Assembly: GCA_024695625.1 (NCBI GenBank)
Contig: JAILHV010000251.1
Span: 1 to 47,214 of the forward strand
DNA: 47,214 nucleotides
From: Treponema sp.
GTDB taxonomy: Bacteria > Spirochaetota > Spirochaetia > Treponematales > Treponemataceae
Direction of reading: 5' to 3'
The notes below the pieces were generated by a model, which did not search any database, was not told the origin of the DNA, and was given only the letters and a program-made list of their open reading frames with translations. This document shows, piece after piece, positions 1 through 7,592 of the stretch; within the stretch, counting starts at the first letter, position 1; each line of letters starts with the position of its first letter. Made by a program: the position numbers and the translations under genes.

Positions 1-20
1 CCGCTTTTTCTTTTGTTCAT
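1..20 (-). CDS. 5' end of the gene after argG, possibly argH (partial)
   Basis: An ATG at 18-20 on the minus strand follows a good ribosome binding site (AGGAGA about 5 bases upstream) and opens the frame MNKRKSG before the window ends. It lies 38 bases downstream of argG in the same direction, so it is probably the next gene of that operon. Argininosuccinate lyase (argH) commonly follows argG and would complete arginine synthesis, but seven residues are too few to identify it. The function is inferred from position only. Confidence 0.5.
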
Positions 21-58
21 ATATTTCTCCTAATTAAATCTTCACCCGGCAATTTTAT

Positions 59-1324
59 TTATTCTGTCGGGCGCTTCTTAAAAGACTTGCTTTCAATAAT
101 TGCCTGACCTTCACCAACGCTCTGCTCCATCATTGCGCGTACCTTAAGAGGAAGGCCGAACAATGTAATAAAGCCCTGGGCATCCTTGTGGTCATAGAGG
201 TCGCCAGTCTTAAATGAGGCGATGCTCTCGTTGTAGAGGCTGTACTTGGAAGCAGAACCTGCACCGCGGATTGCACCCTTGTAGAGGTGAACCTTTGCCC
301 AACCAGTAACAGTCTCTTCCGTCTTGTCCACAAAGGCCATGATGGAATCAAACAAAGTAGTGAACCACTTTCCGTCGTAGATAAGCTCTGCAGCCTTAAT
401 AGAAAGGTGCTGCTTAAAGTGATATGTGTCGCGGTCAAGGCAGATGTGATCCATCATGCGGTGTGCAAAGTAAAGGATTGCTCCACCTGGTGTCTCGTAA
501 ACACCACGGCTCTTCATGCCAACGCAGCGGTTTTCGCAAATGTCAACAAGGCCAATTCCGTTCCTTCCACCAATCTTGTTAAGCTCTGTAATAAGCTCAA
601 GGCCGTCCATCTTCTTTCCGTTAAGGGCAACTGGAATACCCTTTTCAAAGTCAATCTGAACGTATTCGCCTGCATCTGGAGCTTCTTCGGGAACAGCTGT
701 ATTCTTAAGCATGTGCTTGTAGTTAGGCTCGTTCTCTGTCTTTTCAAGCTCAAGACCTTCGTGGCTAAGGTGCCAGATGTTCTCGTCGCGGCTGTATGAC
801 TGGTCGTGCTTCATTGGAACTTCAAGACCGCGCTTTTCAAGGTAGGCAATCTCTGCCTCGCGGCTGTCCATATCCCATTTTGGGTCACGCCAAGCGGCAA
901 TAACCTTGATGTCCGGAGCAAATGCCTTGATTGCAAGCTCAAAGCGAACCTGGTCGTTGCCCTTTCCTGTAGCACCGTGGCAAATTGCAACTGCCTTTTC
1001 CTGGCGGGCATATTCAACCAAAATCTTTCCAATAAGAGGACGTGCTGTAGAAGTACCCAAAAGATACTCGTCTTCGTAAACTGCGTTTGCCTTAAGTGCA
1101 GCCCAGCAGTATTCTTCTATATATTCCTTTCTTGCGTCAACAACGTAGCAAGCCGAAGCACCAGTCTTGAGCGCACGGCTCTTGATTGCTGCCCAGTCAT
1201 CGCCCTGACCCAAGTCGATGCATACGGCAATTACGTCGTAGTCATAATTTTCTTTTAACCAAGGAATGATAACCGTAGTATCAAGTCCGCCTGAATAAGC
1301 CAAAACAACTTTGTCTTTTGCCAT
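59..1324 (-). CDS. argG: Argininosuccinate synthase
   Basis: ATP-dependent ligase that joins citrulline and aspartate to give argininosuccinate, the penultimate step of cytoplasmic arginine synthesis. The 421-residue length fits the family. The N-terminus has the PP-loop AYSGGLDTTV (about residues 9-18), followed by the family segments GTSTARPLIGK and HGATGKGNDQVRFE, which bind ATP, citrulline and aspartate. The ATG at 1324 is preceded by AGAGGT at a suitable distance. A start codon with a strong ribosome binding site follows 38 bases downstream, so argG probably heads an arginine operon; a promoter can be placed just upstream (1358-1386). Identification is very secure. Whether arginine represses it cannot be read from the sequence. 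Confidence 0.97.
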   Translation of the reverse strand: MAKDKVVLAYSGGLDTTVIIPWLKENYDYDVIAVCIDLGQGDDWAAIKSRALKTGASACYVVDARKEYIEEYCWAALKANAVYEDEYLLGTSTARPLIGKILVEYARQEKAVAICHGATGKGNDQVRFELAIKAFAPDIKVIAAWRDPKWDMDSREAEIAYLEKRGLEVPMKHDQSYSRDENIWHLSHEGLELEKTENEPNYKHMLKNTAVPEEAPDAGEYVQIDFEKGIPVALNGKKMDGLELITELNKIGGRNGIGLVDICENRCVGMKSRGVYETPGGAILYFAHRMMDHICLDRDTYHFKQHLSIKAAELIYDGKWFTTLFDSIMAFVDKTEETVTGWAKVHLYKGAIRGAGSASKYSLYNESIASFKTGDLYDHKDAQGFITLFGLPLKVRAMMEQSVGEGQAIIESKSFKKRPTE

Positions 1325-1357
1325 AGTTGACCTCTGTAAATGTAAGTTTATACATTC

Positions 1358-1386
1358 GTTATACAGTTTATTTCATAAATATACAA
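1358..1386 (-). promoter_or_regulatory. Predicted sigma-70-type promoter of argG
   Basis: Reading the minus strand, TTGTAT (1386-1381) and TATAAC (1363-1358) are separated by 17 bases. The start would fall near 1352, giving a leader of about 28 bases containing the AGAGGT ribosome binding site. The region is AT-rich, as expected for an ArgR-controlled promoter, but I see no clear ARG box. Confidence 0.55.
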
Positions 1387-1470
1387 GTACTTTGCATATT
1401 TATCTGGGCGGCGCTTGCCATTCACTACAAGTGTCTTGTCTGCAAAGAAAAAATGCATTGTGTGTGGGTC

Positions 1471-1540
1471 TTCCGGGGTTCCGGCTTTCGCCTCCATTCC
1501 TACGGAACGTACTTGCGTACGCCCCTACAGCCCCTGCCGC
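1471..1540. repeat. Dispersed GC-rich repeat, family C, copy 1
   Basis: Part of the 325-base gap between argG and the laccase-domain gene. A 30-base block here matches 28 of 30 bases with 35861-35890, and the reverse complement resembles 45297-45370. The repeat includes inverted segments such as GTAC-TTGC-GTAC. No protein is encoded. The rest of the gap is AT-rich and holds the argG promoter and the palindrome at 1577-1588. Confidence 0.7.
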
Positions 1541-1563
1541 GCTTTTGTTTGCAACACGGTTAT

Positions 1564-1592
1564 AGAATAGCACATCGGAAACGTTTCCACAA
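1564..1592 (-). promoter_or_regulatory. LacI-type palindrome within a possible promoter
   Basis: A perfect 12-base palindrome, GGAAACGTTTCC, lies at 1577-1588. On the minus strand it falls between TTGTGG (1592-1587) and TATTCT (1569-1564), spaced 17 bases. Symmetric sites centred on CG with this composition are typical of LacI-family operators. Both promoter boxes match the consensus poorly, and argG starts about 240 bases further on with its own better promoter, so the target is uncertain. Confidence 0.35.
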
Positions 1593-1649
1593 ATATTTTT
1601 ATATTTTTAGGTGTAAAATCAGATTTTTTAACAAGAAAAAGATACCATT

Positions 1650-2441
1650 CTACCACTTTATCCAGGCAGCCTGGACGGTAAAGAGCTTCTGCCTTTCTTC
1701 CAGAGATAGGCTTTGCGGAAGGGATGACGTCTGGCGGCGGAAAGATCCAAATTTGTAATTGCCGTCGGGATTTTTTTTGCAGCAGGTGCAGTCGGAGCTT
1801 ATGACTATGTTTTCTTGGGGGACACCTATTTTTTTTAGGGCCTCAAGGTTTGCAATGGACATGGAAAGGGCGTACTTTCCCGCATTGTCACCTTGGCGGA
1901 TTGGTCTTACGCAGTCGGGGGTAAAGTTTTGGGCAAAAAAGGAAGCCCTGTCTTCTTCTATAAAATAGCAGCAGTCGTGGATGTGGGGAGCCATTATTAC
2001 GCAGAAGTCTTCCACCCTTGCACCGTATTTCTTTTTGGCAAGCAAAATGGCGTCACATGCAATTCCAGTACCCTTCCAGCCTGAATGAAGGGCACCAAAG
2101 ACCTTGGTAACAGGATCGTAGATAAGGATGGGCATACAGTCTGCCGCGGTAATCACCGGGATGATTTTTTTGTTAGTTGTAATGATTCCGTCTCCCTGCA
2201 AACCCTGCACTTGGGAGGCTTCGTCAATGACATAAACCGTATGGGAATGGATAAGTTCTACTGCGGCAACTTTCTTGTCCGGAGATGAAAGTTCATTCAA
2301 GAAAGAGGATCGGTTGGGGTTTTCCTCGTTCCACCTGAAGCGCATGGAGCCAGCATTTAAAAGCGACATTCCTGCCACTGGTGCAGATTCCAGCGGCTTT
2401 CCATTCCGGTAAAAATTCAATGCAAGAAATTTTTCATTCAA
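1650..2441 (-). CDS. pgeF: Laccase-domain (YfiH/PgeF) protein
   Basis: Member of the multicopper-oxidase-like 'laccase domain' family, in Escherichia coli a peptidoglycan editing factor and in other bacteria a purine nucleoside-active enzyme. The expected zinc ligands are visible: His67 in IHSH, Cys102 in TAADCMP and His119 in LHSGWKG. The length of 263 residues is normal. The ATG follows AGGAAAG, and this ribosome binding site overlaps the TAG stop of the gene upstream, only nine bases away, so the two are co-transcribed and probably translationally coupled. The family call is secure. Whether its substrate is a muropeptide or a nucleoside cannot be decided here. Confidence 0.88.
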   Translation of the reverse strand: MNEKFLALNFYRNGKPLESAPVAGMSLLNAGSMRFRWNEENPNRSSFLNELSSPDKKVAAVELIHSHTVYVIDEASQVQGLQGDGIITTNKKIIPVITAADCMPILIYDPVTKVFGALHSGWKGTGIACDAILLAKKKYGARVEDFCVIMAPHIHDCCYFIEEDRASFFAQNFTPDCVRPIRQGDNAGKYALSMSIANLEALKKIGVPQENIVISSDCTCCKKNPDGNYKFGSFRRQTSSLPQSLSLEERQKLFTVQAAWIKW

Positions 2442-2450
2442 TTTGCTTTC

Positions 2451-4178
2451 CTACACCGAGGCTGAATCAAGCGGCTCTATTTCCTGCACAACTTCGTATG
2501 CATGCTGAATGCCGTTGCGGGCCTGAGCAAGCCTTTCGCGGAATTTCTTGTTGTCGTGACCTGCAATTTTTGCAAGGTTTGTAAGGGGGCCGTAATATGG
2601 AGTAACCTTTTCGCCAAGCATTCCGCCAATCAGGTCAACCATGCTGCGGCAAGCCTTTCCAAAGCCGTTCACAATCTCGCGGGCTGAATCCTCCACGTTT
2701 TCCATGAGGGAACTCAAGTCCTGCAACTCGCCCTTTCCAAAGTGCTCCACTCCGTCCCATGCACCGAACCTGATTCCAAATTCTCCGCCGGCAGATAGCT
2801 GGTTTGCAAACACATCCAACTTGTCTGCTACCGTGGCAAAGAGATTGAATGTATCCGTATACTCAAGGCGGTTCTGCCTAAGGGCAAATTCTCCTTCAAC
2901 GGCGGCTGTGTCAAGCGGAGGAAGGTAAAGCTTGTAGACATTCTTCATAAAGCCGTTTATGAATCCAATCGTAAGGTCGTAATGGAAGGAAACTGGCAGC
3001 CCAACAAAATTTACCCAGGGCCTAAAGGGGAACATGGGGAAATCCGCCATCTCAAAGTAACCCTTAATCTTTTCCTTTATCTTTTCCTTCTTGTAGTCGC
3101 GGTTCCACTGCTCCCACCTCTGGTCAAAGAGGGACTTCCACTTGGCCCTGTACCTGATGAGCCAGTCCTCACCTCCACCGTATGCCTCTGGCAAGTAGAG
3201 GGAGTTTTCAAAGACAACCTTTGCAAGGTTGAACATGGGAACGGTCTGGGCAAACATCTTTATGGCAGAAAATTCCCCTGCCGCGCTGTTCACAAAATCA
3301 GTTCCCGCCTGAGCCATCTGGTCAAGTGACTGGAAGCCGGATATGACGCCTCTGTGCTCGTTGAACATGTACAGCGTCTGGATAAGCTCGTCCGTAATCG
3401 GCACATAGTTGCACATGACGCGGGCAAATTCGGGGAAGTCGGACTTTATCTGCGAATAAAGGCTTTCCTTTGTGTTTGTCTCGGACTTGTAGAAGCGGGA
3501 AATCATCTTTCCAAAAGGAATTTTTACAAACTGCTTGAGCCATTCCACGCAGCGCACGCAGGCATAAACCTCGTTTTTCTTCTGCATTGGAATCTCGTCA
3601 AGTATTCCTTCCATCTTTGCGATGAGGGATGCCCTCATTTCCTTTGTAATAACCTTCTGGAATGAGTACTGGTAAGGGTCGGAAGCCTTTTCTATGCTTG
3701 CACCCACGTTAGGCATTATTATGTAGCCGAGTAAAATATAGAAGGAGTCGGGGTCAACTTCATAGGCCTGGATGGACGGCAGGAAGAAGTCCGCGCTCTT
3801 TTTAAGCTGCACAATCTTGTCGTAGAAGCCTTGAATCAGGGCCTTGCGCTTGTGGTCGATAAGGCCGGGGTATTCTTTTTCTATCCCCTTGGCAATCTGG
3901 TTCACAAGGAATTTGTTAAACACGTCATCTATAGAAGTATTGGTAATCGTTGCAAGCAGCCAGAGGAAAATCTGCCTAAAGAATGACTGCTTCTTGAACT
4001 GGGAATTCAGGTCGCTTTCGCCTTCGTTCTCTCCAGCATTCTGGTCGGGACCGTTCAGCTGGCCTGAGCCTACAGAACGCCCCTTCTTCATCTTGTTTAG
4101 CATCTGCTCACGTTCAGAAGTGCTTATTCCAACAACGAGATTATCAAACGTGGAATTTGTATTCGCTTTTTTTGCCAT
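2451..4178 (-). CDS. Conserved treponemal-type protein of unknown function
   Basis: A 575-residue protein that I can assign only tentatively to a Treponema-restricted family (possibly DUF5312). The N-terminal 60 residues are polar and look disordered, with a charged Asn/Glu-rich stretch. The remainder is predicted helical, with one moderately hydrophobic segment near residues 66-80 (FFRQIFLWLLATITN) and a second around 395-430. There is no signal peptide, P-loop or recognisable catalytic motif. The ATG follows AAGGAAGAG. It is the first gene of a transcription unit with pgeF, and its AT-rich upstream region is shared with the divergent tRNA promoter. Function is unknown. Confidence 0.75.
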   Translation of the reverse strand: MAKKANTNSTFDNLVVGISTSEREQMLNKMKKGRSVGSGQLNGPDQNAGENEGESDLNSQFKKQSFFRQIFLWLLATITNTSIDDVFNKFLVNQIAKGIEKEYPGLIDHKRKALIQGFYDKIVQLKKSADFFLPSIQAYEVDPDSFYILLGYIIMPNVGASIEKASDPYQYSFQKVITKEMRASLIAKMEGILDEIPMQKKNEVYACVRCVEWLKQFVKIPFGKMISRFYKSETNTKESLYSQIKSDFPEFARVMCNYVPITDELIQTLYMFNEHRGVISGFQSLDQMAQAGTDFVNSAAGEFSAIKMFAQTVPMFNLAKVVFENSLYLPEAYGGGEDWLIRYRAKWKSLFDQRWEQWNRDYKKEKIKEKIKGYFEMADFPMFPFRPWVNFVGLPVSFHYDLTIGFINGFMKNVYKLYLPPLDTAAVEGEFALRQNRLEYTDTFNLFATVADKLDVFANQLSAGGEFGIRFGAWDGVEHFGKGELQDLSSLMENVEDSAREIVNGFGKACRSMVDLIGGMLGEKVTPYYGPLTNLAKIAGHDNKKFRERLAQARNGIQHAYEVVQEIEPLDSASV

Positions 4179-4328
4179 TACTCTTCCTTTTTATATAAGC
4201 AAAATCACCGGAACTGACCCGGCAATAAAAAATTCTCTCTCTTAGTCTATCGGCATATATTGGTATAGACTTCTTTTATTTTGATGATTTTTTTTAATGA
4301 TTTTTTTTAAAAATTCTCTATTTTCATA

Positions 4329-4357
4329 TTGACATTTTTTTCCGCTTAGTGTATAAA
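4329..4357 (+). promoter_or_regulatory. Consensus promoter of the tRNA genes
   Basis: TTGACA at 4329-4334 and TATAAA at 4352-4357 are separated by exactly 17 bases, the best sigma-70-type promoter in the window. The predicted start near 4364 lies about 11 bases before tRNA-Gln. The preceding AT tracts (4270-4325) could act as an UP element. Confidence 0.85.
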
Positions 4358-4374
4358 TATCACTATCCATTCAT

Positions 4375-4445
4375 TCCCCGATTGTGTAATGGTAGCACCT
4401 CAGATTCTGGTTCTGATTGTGGGGGTTCGAATCCTCCTTGGGGAA
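4375..4445 (+). tRNA. tRNA-Gln, anticodon CUG
   Basis: A full cloverleaf can be folded. The acceptor stem pairs TCCCCGA with TTGGGGA, and the D arm is GTG...CAC. The anticodon stem TCAGA/TCTGA encloses the loop TTCTGGT, giving anticodon CTG, which reads CAG. The T arm is GGGGG-TTCGAAT-CCTCC. The discriminator base is A and no CCA is encoded. This is the secondary glutamine isoacceptor; a UUG species must be elsewhere in the genome. Confidence 0.95.
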
Positions 4446-4451
4446 CTTAAG

Positions 4452-4478
4452 AAGCCGACTGCAAAGCCGGCTTTTTTT
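4452..4478 (+). terminator. Terminator-like hairpin between the two tRNA genes
   Basis: AAGCCG (4452-4457) pairs with CGGCTT (4468-4473) and is followed by a run of T residues to 4478. It has the form of an intrinsic terminator, yet tRNA-Glu begins only four bases later with no room for a promoter of its own. The second tRNA must depend on read-through or on a promoter hidden in tRNA-Gln. Confidence 0.75.
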
Positions 4479-4481
4479 AAC

Positions 4482-4553
4482 GGTTGGTTCGTCTAACGGT
4501 TAGGACGAGAGATTCTCAATCTCTAAACACGGGTTCGATTCCCGTACCGACTA
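4482..4553 (+). tRNA. tRNA-Glu, anticodon CUC
   Basis: A complete cloverleaf. The acceptor stem pairs GGTTGGT with ACCGACT (two G-U pairs). The anticodon stem AGAGA/TCTCT holds the loop TTCTCAA, giving anticodon CTC, which reads GAG. The T arm is ACGGG-TTCGATT-CCCGT. The discriminator base is A and CCA is not encoded. The last 23 bases of the gene plus three bases of flank recur exactly at 4730-4755 and 4931-4956. Confidence 0.95.
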
Positions 4554-4618
4554 AATAGTTTCATAAAATTAGCAGACAAAGCAACCCTTTAAAAATCAAG
4601 CAAACATCTTAGCACCAA

Positions 4619-4741
4619 GGAATCAAACCGCGAAGTGAGCGCGCCGACAGGCGAAAAGGGCACACGGATGTGCCCGACAGCGAACGAAGCCGCCCCGGAG
4701 GGAGTGCACCAGGAAGTGCACGACCGTAGGGGTTCGATTCC
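4619..4741. repeat. 123-bp three-hairpin module, copy 1
   Basis: Bounded by GGAATCAAACC on the left and GGTTCGATTCC on the right, near-perfect inverted copies of a tRNA T arm. Inside are three hairpins: CGCC-GACA-GGCG (4642-4653), GGGCACA-CGGA-TGTGCCC (4658-4675) and GTGCAC-CAGGAA-GTGCAC (4704-4721). It differs from copy 2 at six positions by my alignment. Confidence 0.85.
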
Positions 4742-4819
4742 CGTACCGACTAAATCCCTCTCCGACTGTTAATCAATAAAAGCAAATCCTTAAAAAACAA
4801 GAAAGAAACTTAGCACCAC

Positions 4820-4942
4820 GGAATCGAACCGCGGAGTGAGCGCGCCGGCAGGCGAAAAGGGCACACGGATGTGCCCGACAGCGAACGGAGACGCCCCAGA
4901 GGGAGTGCACCAGGAAGTGCACGACCGTAGGGGTTCGATTCC
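4820..4942. repeat. 123-bp three-hairpin module, copy 2
   Basis: Same length and the same three hairpins as copy 1, and here the terminal inverted repeats are perfect (GGAATCGAACC and GGTTCGATTCC). A third, truncated copy begins at 5019 and stops at about 5052. There is no transposase or integrase nearby, so any mobility would have to act in trans. Confidence 0.85.
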
Positions 4943-5058
4943 CGTACCGACTAAATAGTTTCATAAAATTAGCAGACAAAGCAACCCTTTAAAAATCAAG
5001 CAAACATCTTAGCACCAAGGAATCGAACCGCGAAGTGAGCGCGCCGGCAGGCAGAATA

Positions 5059-5087
5059 TTGACTTTTTAACATATCTAATCCATTAT
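5059..5087 (+). promoter_or_regulatory. Predicted promoter of the secreted-protein gene
   Basis: TTGACT (5059-5064) and CATTAT (5082-5087) are spaced 17 bases apart. The start would fall near 5094, giving a leader of about 32 bases that carries the AAGGAGT ribosome binding site at 5114-5120. Confidence 0.6.
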
Positions 5088-5125
5088 GTTATGCAACCGC
5101 CTCATTAGGGCGCAAGGAGTAAAAA

Positions 5126-6034
5126 GTGAAAGCAAAAATATCCGTTCTGTTTCTTATGATAGTCTTCGCAGCATTCAACTTGAATGCTGCAGGCATAAAC
5201 TTGAAGGCGAAAAAGACTAAGGAGACAAAAGTAGAAGCTATATACATAGAAAAAATTTCAGTTACGGCACCCGACGGCAATGGCAAAGAGCACGAATTGG
5301 AAGGCCTGGTCTTTTTGTTCGAGATAACAAAGCTAAAGAAAAACGACAAGGTTTTATGCATGCAGGAATTGAGGGACTTTACCATAGACGGCGTAAGCTA
5401 TGCAAAGATTACAAATGAGAAGATGGGCATTTCAGTCGAACCAAAAACCGTGATTGTGGACTCATACAAGCTTGTAGAAGAAAATCCAGACTTAAAAGGT
5501 ATTGTAAAAAATGAGAAAAGCGGAATTGTCATGCAGACAATCATCTTTGGTTCCGATTTGCCTCAAAAGGGAAAGGTGTCCGTAACAGTTCAGGTTGGCT
5601 GGGGAGATGTTGACAAAGAAAAAAATTCAAGTTCCAATGAAAAGATAGAAGACTTTAACTTTGAATTCAACCTTTCCGAATTAGCTGAAAGCGAAAAGGA
5701 AGAAGTGCTAAAGCTAATTAACGAATTCAAGAAGGACAAGGATTTTTCCCCGGAACATCTGAAAAACTATTCGCAAATCATTGAATTTGCCACGAAAAAC
5801 AAAGACGTGCAAATCACAATCAGCACAGACTACCTGCCAAAGTTAAATTCCCCAGATGACTATTCCTATGTATTCATACTGGCATACATCTGCGGAAATT
5901 TGGAAAAACAGCTTGTCTCTGGAAATTACACCAACTCCGCAAAAGAAGGAATTGAATTTGAGCTTTTAAAATACAAGCAGCTAAAGGAAATCCACAAAGA
6001 CATTTCCATCAGCTTTTTTGAGGACATGCTGTAG
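5126..6034 (+). CDS. Secreted protein of unknown function
   Basis: A 302-residue protein starting at GTG 5126, chosen because AAGGAGT lies five bases upstream and no ATG is better placed. The N-terminus (KAKISVLFLMIVFAAFNLNA) is a typical signal peptide with cleavage near residue 21; there is no lipobox cysteine, so it is probably periplasmic or exported. The mature part is lysine- and glutamate-rich, with alternating beta-like stretches up to about residue 165 and a charged helical C-terminal part. I recognise no family. It stands alone, convergent with the HerA-like ATPase gene (eight bases between stops), and next to the tRNA repeat array, a position where recently acquired genes are common; transfer is only an inference. 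Confidence 0.75.
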   Translation: MKAKISVLFLMIVFAAFNLNAAGINLKAKKTKETKVEAIYIEKISVTAPDGNGKEHELEGLVFLFEITKLKKNDKVLCMQELRDFTIDGVSYAKITNEKMGISVEPKTVIVDSYKLVEENPDLKGIVKNEKSGIVMQTIIFGSDLPQKGKVSVTVQVGWGDVDKEKNSSSNEKIEDFNFEFNLSELAESEKEEVLKLINEFKKDKDFSPEHLKNYSQIIEFATKNKDVQITISTDYLPKLNSPDDYSYVFILAYICGNLEKQLVSGNYTNSAKEGIEFELLKYKQLKEIHKDISISFFEDML

Positions 6035-6042
6035 GCCACCCA

Positions 6043-7575
6043 TCAGATCTTAAAAAGGGTGCTTAGAAGTCCCCTGCCAAGAGATGCGCCTATATTACCG
6101 CCGATTTTTTTGCCCAGGGAGCCAAAGTTTCCACCAAGGGCTTTTCCAACTTCGCGGCCAAGGCTTGACCCCATGGAAGAAGTTGCACGCTTTCCGCTTT
6201 TTACAAGCTGGCTTTTTGAAGTGCCGGTCTTTTTTGCTGCACCGGAAGTGCCGCTCTTTTTTGCGGCTGCTTCCTCCTGCTGCTTTTTTGCCTGGGCAAG
6301 GCTTTCGTATGCGGAAAGCGGGTCAAGGTCATTCTTGTATTTTTCATAGAGGGCATTTGACCTTATGCAGGAATCCCTTTGTATGGCATCGGCAGGCCCA
6401 ATCTTGCTTTGCGGGGGAAGGATATTGACCTTTTGGCAAACTTCTGGAACACCATTTTCGTCCAGGAAAGAAACTATTGCCTCCCCTATTCCAAGATTCT
6501 GTATTACTTCTTCCGTGTTGAATTCAGGGTTGCTTCTAAAAGACTGTGCGGCTGCCTTTAGAGCTTTCTGATCTGCAGGAGTGTATGCGTGCAAGCCGTG
6601 CTGAATCTTGTTGCCCAGCTGGGAAAGAACTCCGTCCGTTATGTCCCTTGGGTTCTGGGTGCAGAAATAAACGCCAATGCCCTTGCTGCGGACAAGCTTT
6701 ACCACCAGCTCGATTTTTTCCAGAAGTGCCTTTGGTGCATCGTTAAAGAGAAGGTGGGCTTCGTCAAAGAAAAATACCATCTTGGGCTTTTGGGCATCTC
6801 CAACTTCCGGCAGGTTTTCAAAAAGTTCGCTCAGCATCCAGAGCAGGAAGGTTGAATACAAGCGGGGGTCGTTTATTAGGCTTGAGCTGTCAAGGATGTT
6901 TATAACCCCGCGCCCCTGGCTGTCGTTTGCAAACCAGTCCTCTATTTTTAGCGAAGGTTCTCCAAAGAAGGTCTTTCCGCCTGCAATTTCCAGGGCTACA
7001 ACTGCCCTTACTATGGTGGCAATTGACTGGGAAGATATGTTGCCGTAGTCTGCGGCCAAATCCTTGGAATTTTCGCTCATGTAATTCAGGACTGCCTTTA
7101 GGTCTTTTGTGTCTACCATAAGAAGGTCGTTGTCGTCTGCAATCTGGAAGCAAATTGTAAGCAGGTCTGACTGTAGCTCGTTCAACTTCATTATGCGGGA
7201 AAGCAAAAGCGGTCCCATCTCACTTACGGTGGTGCGGAGCTTTATTCCCTTCTTTCCAGAAAGGTCCCAGAGTGCTACGGGGTAAGAGCTAAAGGAAAAG
7301 CCTGCGCTGTCCAGGGCAAATTTCTTTATTCTTGAATCCATGTCCGGGGAAGAGCTGCCTGTTTGCAGGAGGCCGGAAACGTCTCCCTTTACGTCTGCAA
7401 TAAAGACTGGAACTCCCATGTCGCTGAATGATTCGCAGAGAACTTTTAGCGTTACGGTCTTACCGGTACCGGTTGCCCCAGCTATAAGACCATGCCTGTT
7501 TGCCATCTTGGGCTGAATAAAGACATTTTCTCCGCTCTGTGTATTTGCTATCCAAATTTTTTCATCTTTTATCAT
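6043..7575 (-). CDS. HerA-like ATPase (DUF853 family)
   Basis: A 510-residue cytoplasmic ATPase of the DUF853/YjgR group, related to the HerA/FtsK DNA translocases. The Walker A motif GATGTGKT is at residues 33-40, ADVKGDVSGLLQ follows at about 60, and a Walker B FFFDEAHLLF lies near residue 270. After about residue 430 the protein is Ala/Lys/Ser-rich and ends in a glycine-rich tail (SLGREVGKALGG, IGASLGRGLL), usual in this family. Its cellular role has not been settled; DNA pumping or remodelling is inferred from homology. It is the last gene of the operon that includes recN, 17 bases after the HD hydrolase gene. No NurA-type nuclease partner is present. Confidence 0.85.
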   Translation of the reverse strand: MIKDEKIWIANTQSGENVFIQPKMANRHGLIAGATGTGKTVTLKVLCESFSDMGVPVFIADVKGDVSGLLQTGSSSPDMDSRIKKFALDSAGFSFSSYPVALWDLSGKKGIKLRTTVSEMGPLLLSRIMKLNELQSDLLTICFQIADDNDLLMVDTKDLKAVLNYMSENSKDLAADYGNISSQSIATIVRAVVALEIAGGKTFFGEPSLKIEDWFANDSQGRGVINILDSSSLINDPRLYSTFLLWMLSELFENLPEVGDAQKPKMVFFFDEAHLLFNDAPKALLEKIELVVKLVRSKGIGVYFCTQNPRDITDGVLSQLGNKIQHGLHAYTPADQKALKAAAQSFRSNPEFNTEEVIQNLGIGEAIVSFLDENGVPEVCQKVNILPPQSKIGPADAIQRDSCIRSNALYEKYKNDLDPLSAYESLAQAKKQQEEAAAKKSGTSGAAKKTGTSKSQLVKSGKRATSSMGSSLGREVGKALGGNFGSLGKKIGGNIGASLGRGLLSTLFKI

Positions 7576-7592
7576 GGAATACCCCTTTTTGC

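Larger units (their letters stand above)
4554..5052. repeat. Tandem array of ~200-bp units derived from the tRNA-Glu 3' end
   Basis: About 500 gene-free bases. The 26 bases 4531-4556 (tRNA-Glu T arm, acceptor strand and flank) recur exactly at 4730-4755 and 4931-4956, giving units of 199 and 201 bases. Each unit has a variable AT-rich 5' half and a conserved GC-rich 3' half. The 5' half of unit 3 (from 4957) is the same as that of unit 1 (from 4557), while unit 2 has a different one. Unit 3 breaks off at about 5052, next to the promoter of the following gene. No open frame is convincing. Confidence 0.9.

Noticed and set aside
4554..5052. CRISPR array
   Set aside because: The repeats are ~200-bp units sharing long segments, not short repeats with unique spacers, and no cas gene is present.
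4554..5052. Additional tRNA genes or a tRNA pseudogene cluster
   Set aside because: Only the T arm and 3' acceptor strand recur; no anticodon arm or 5' half precedes the copies.
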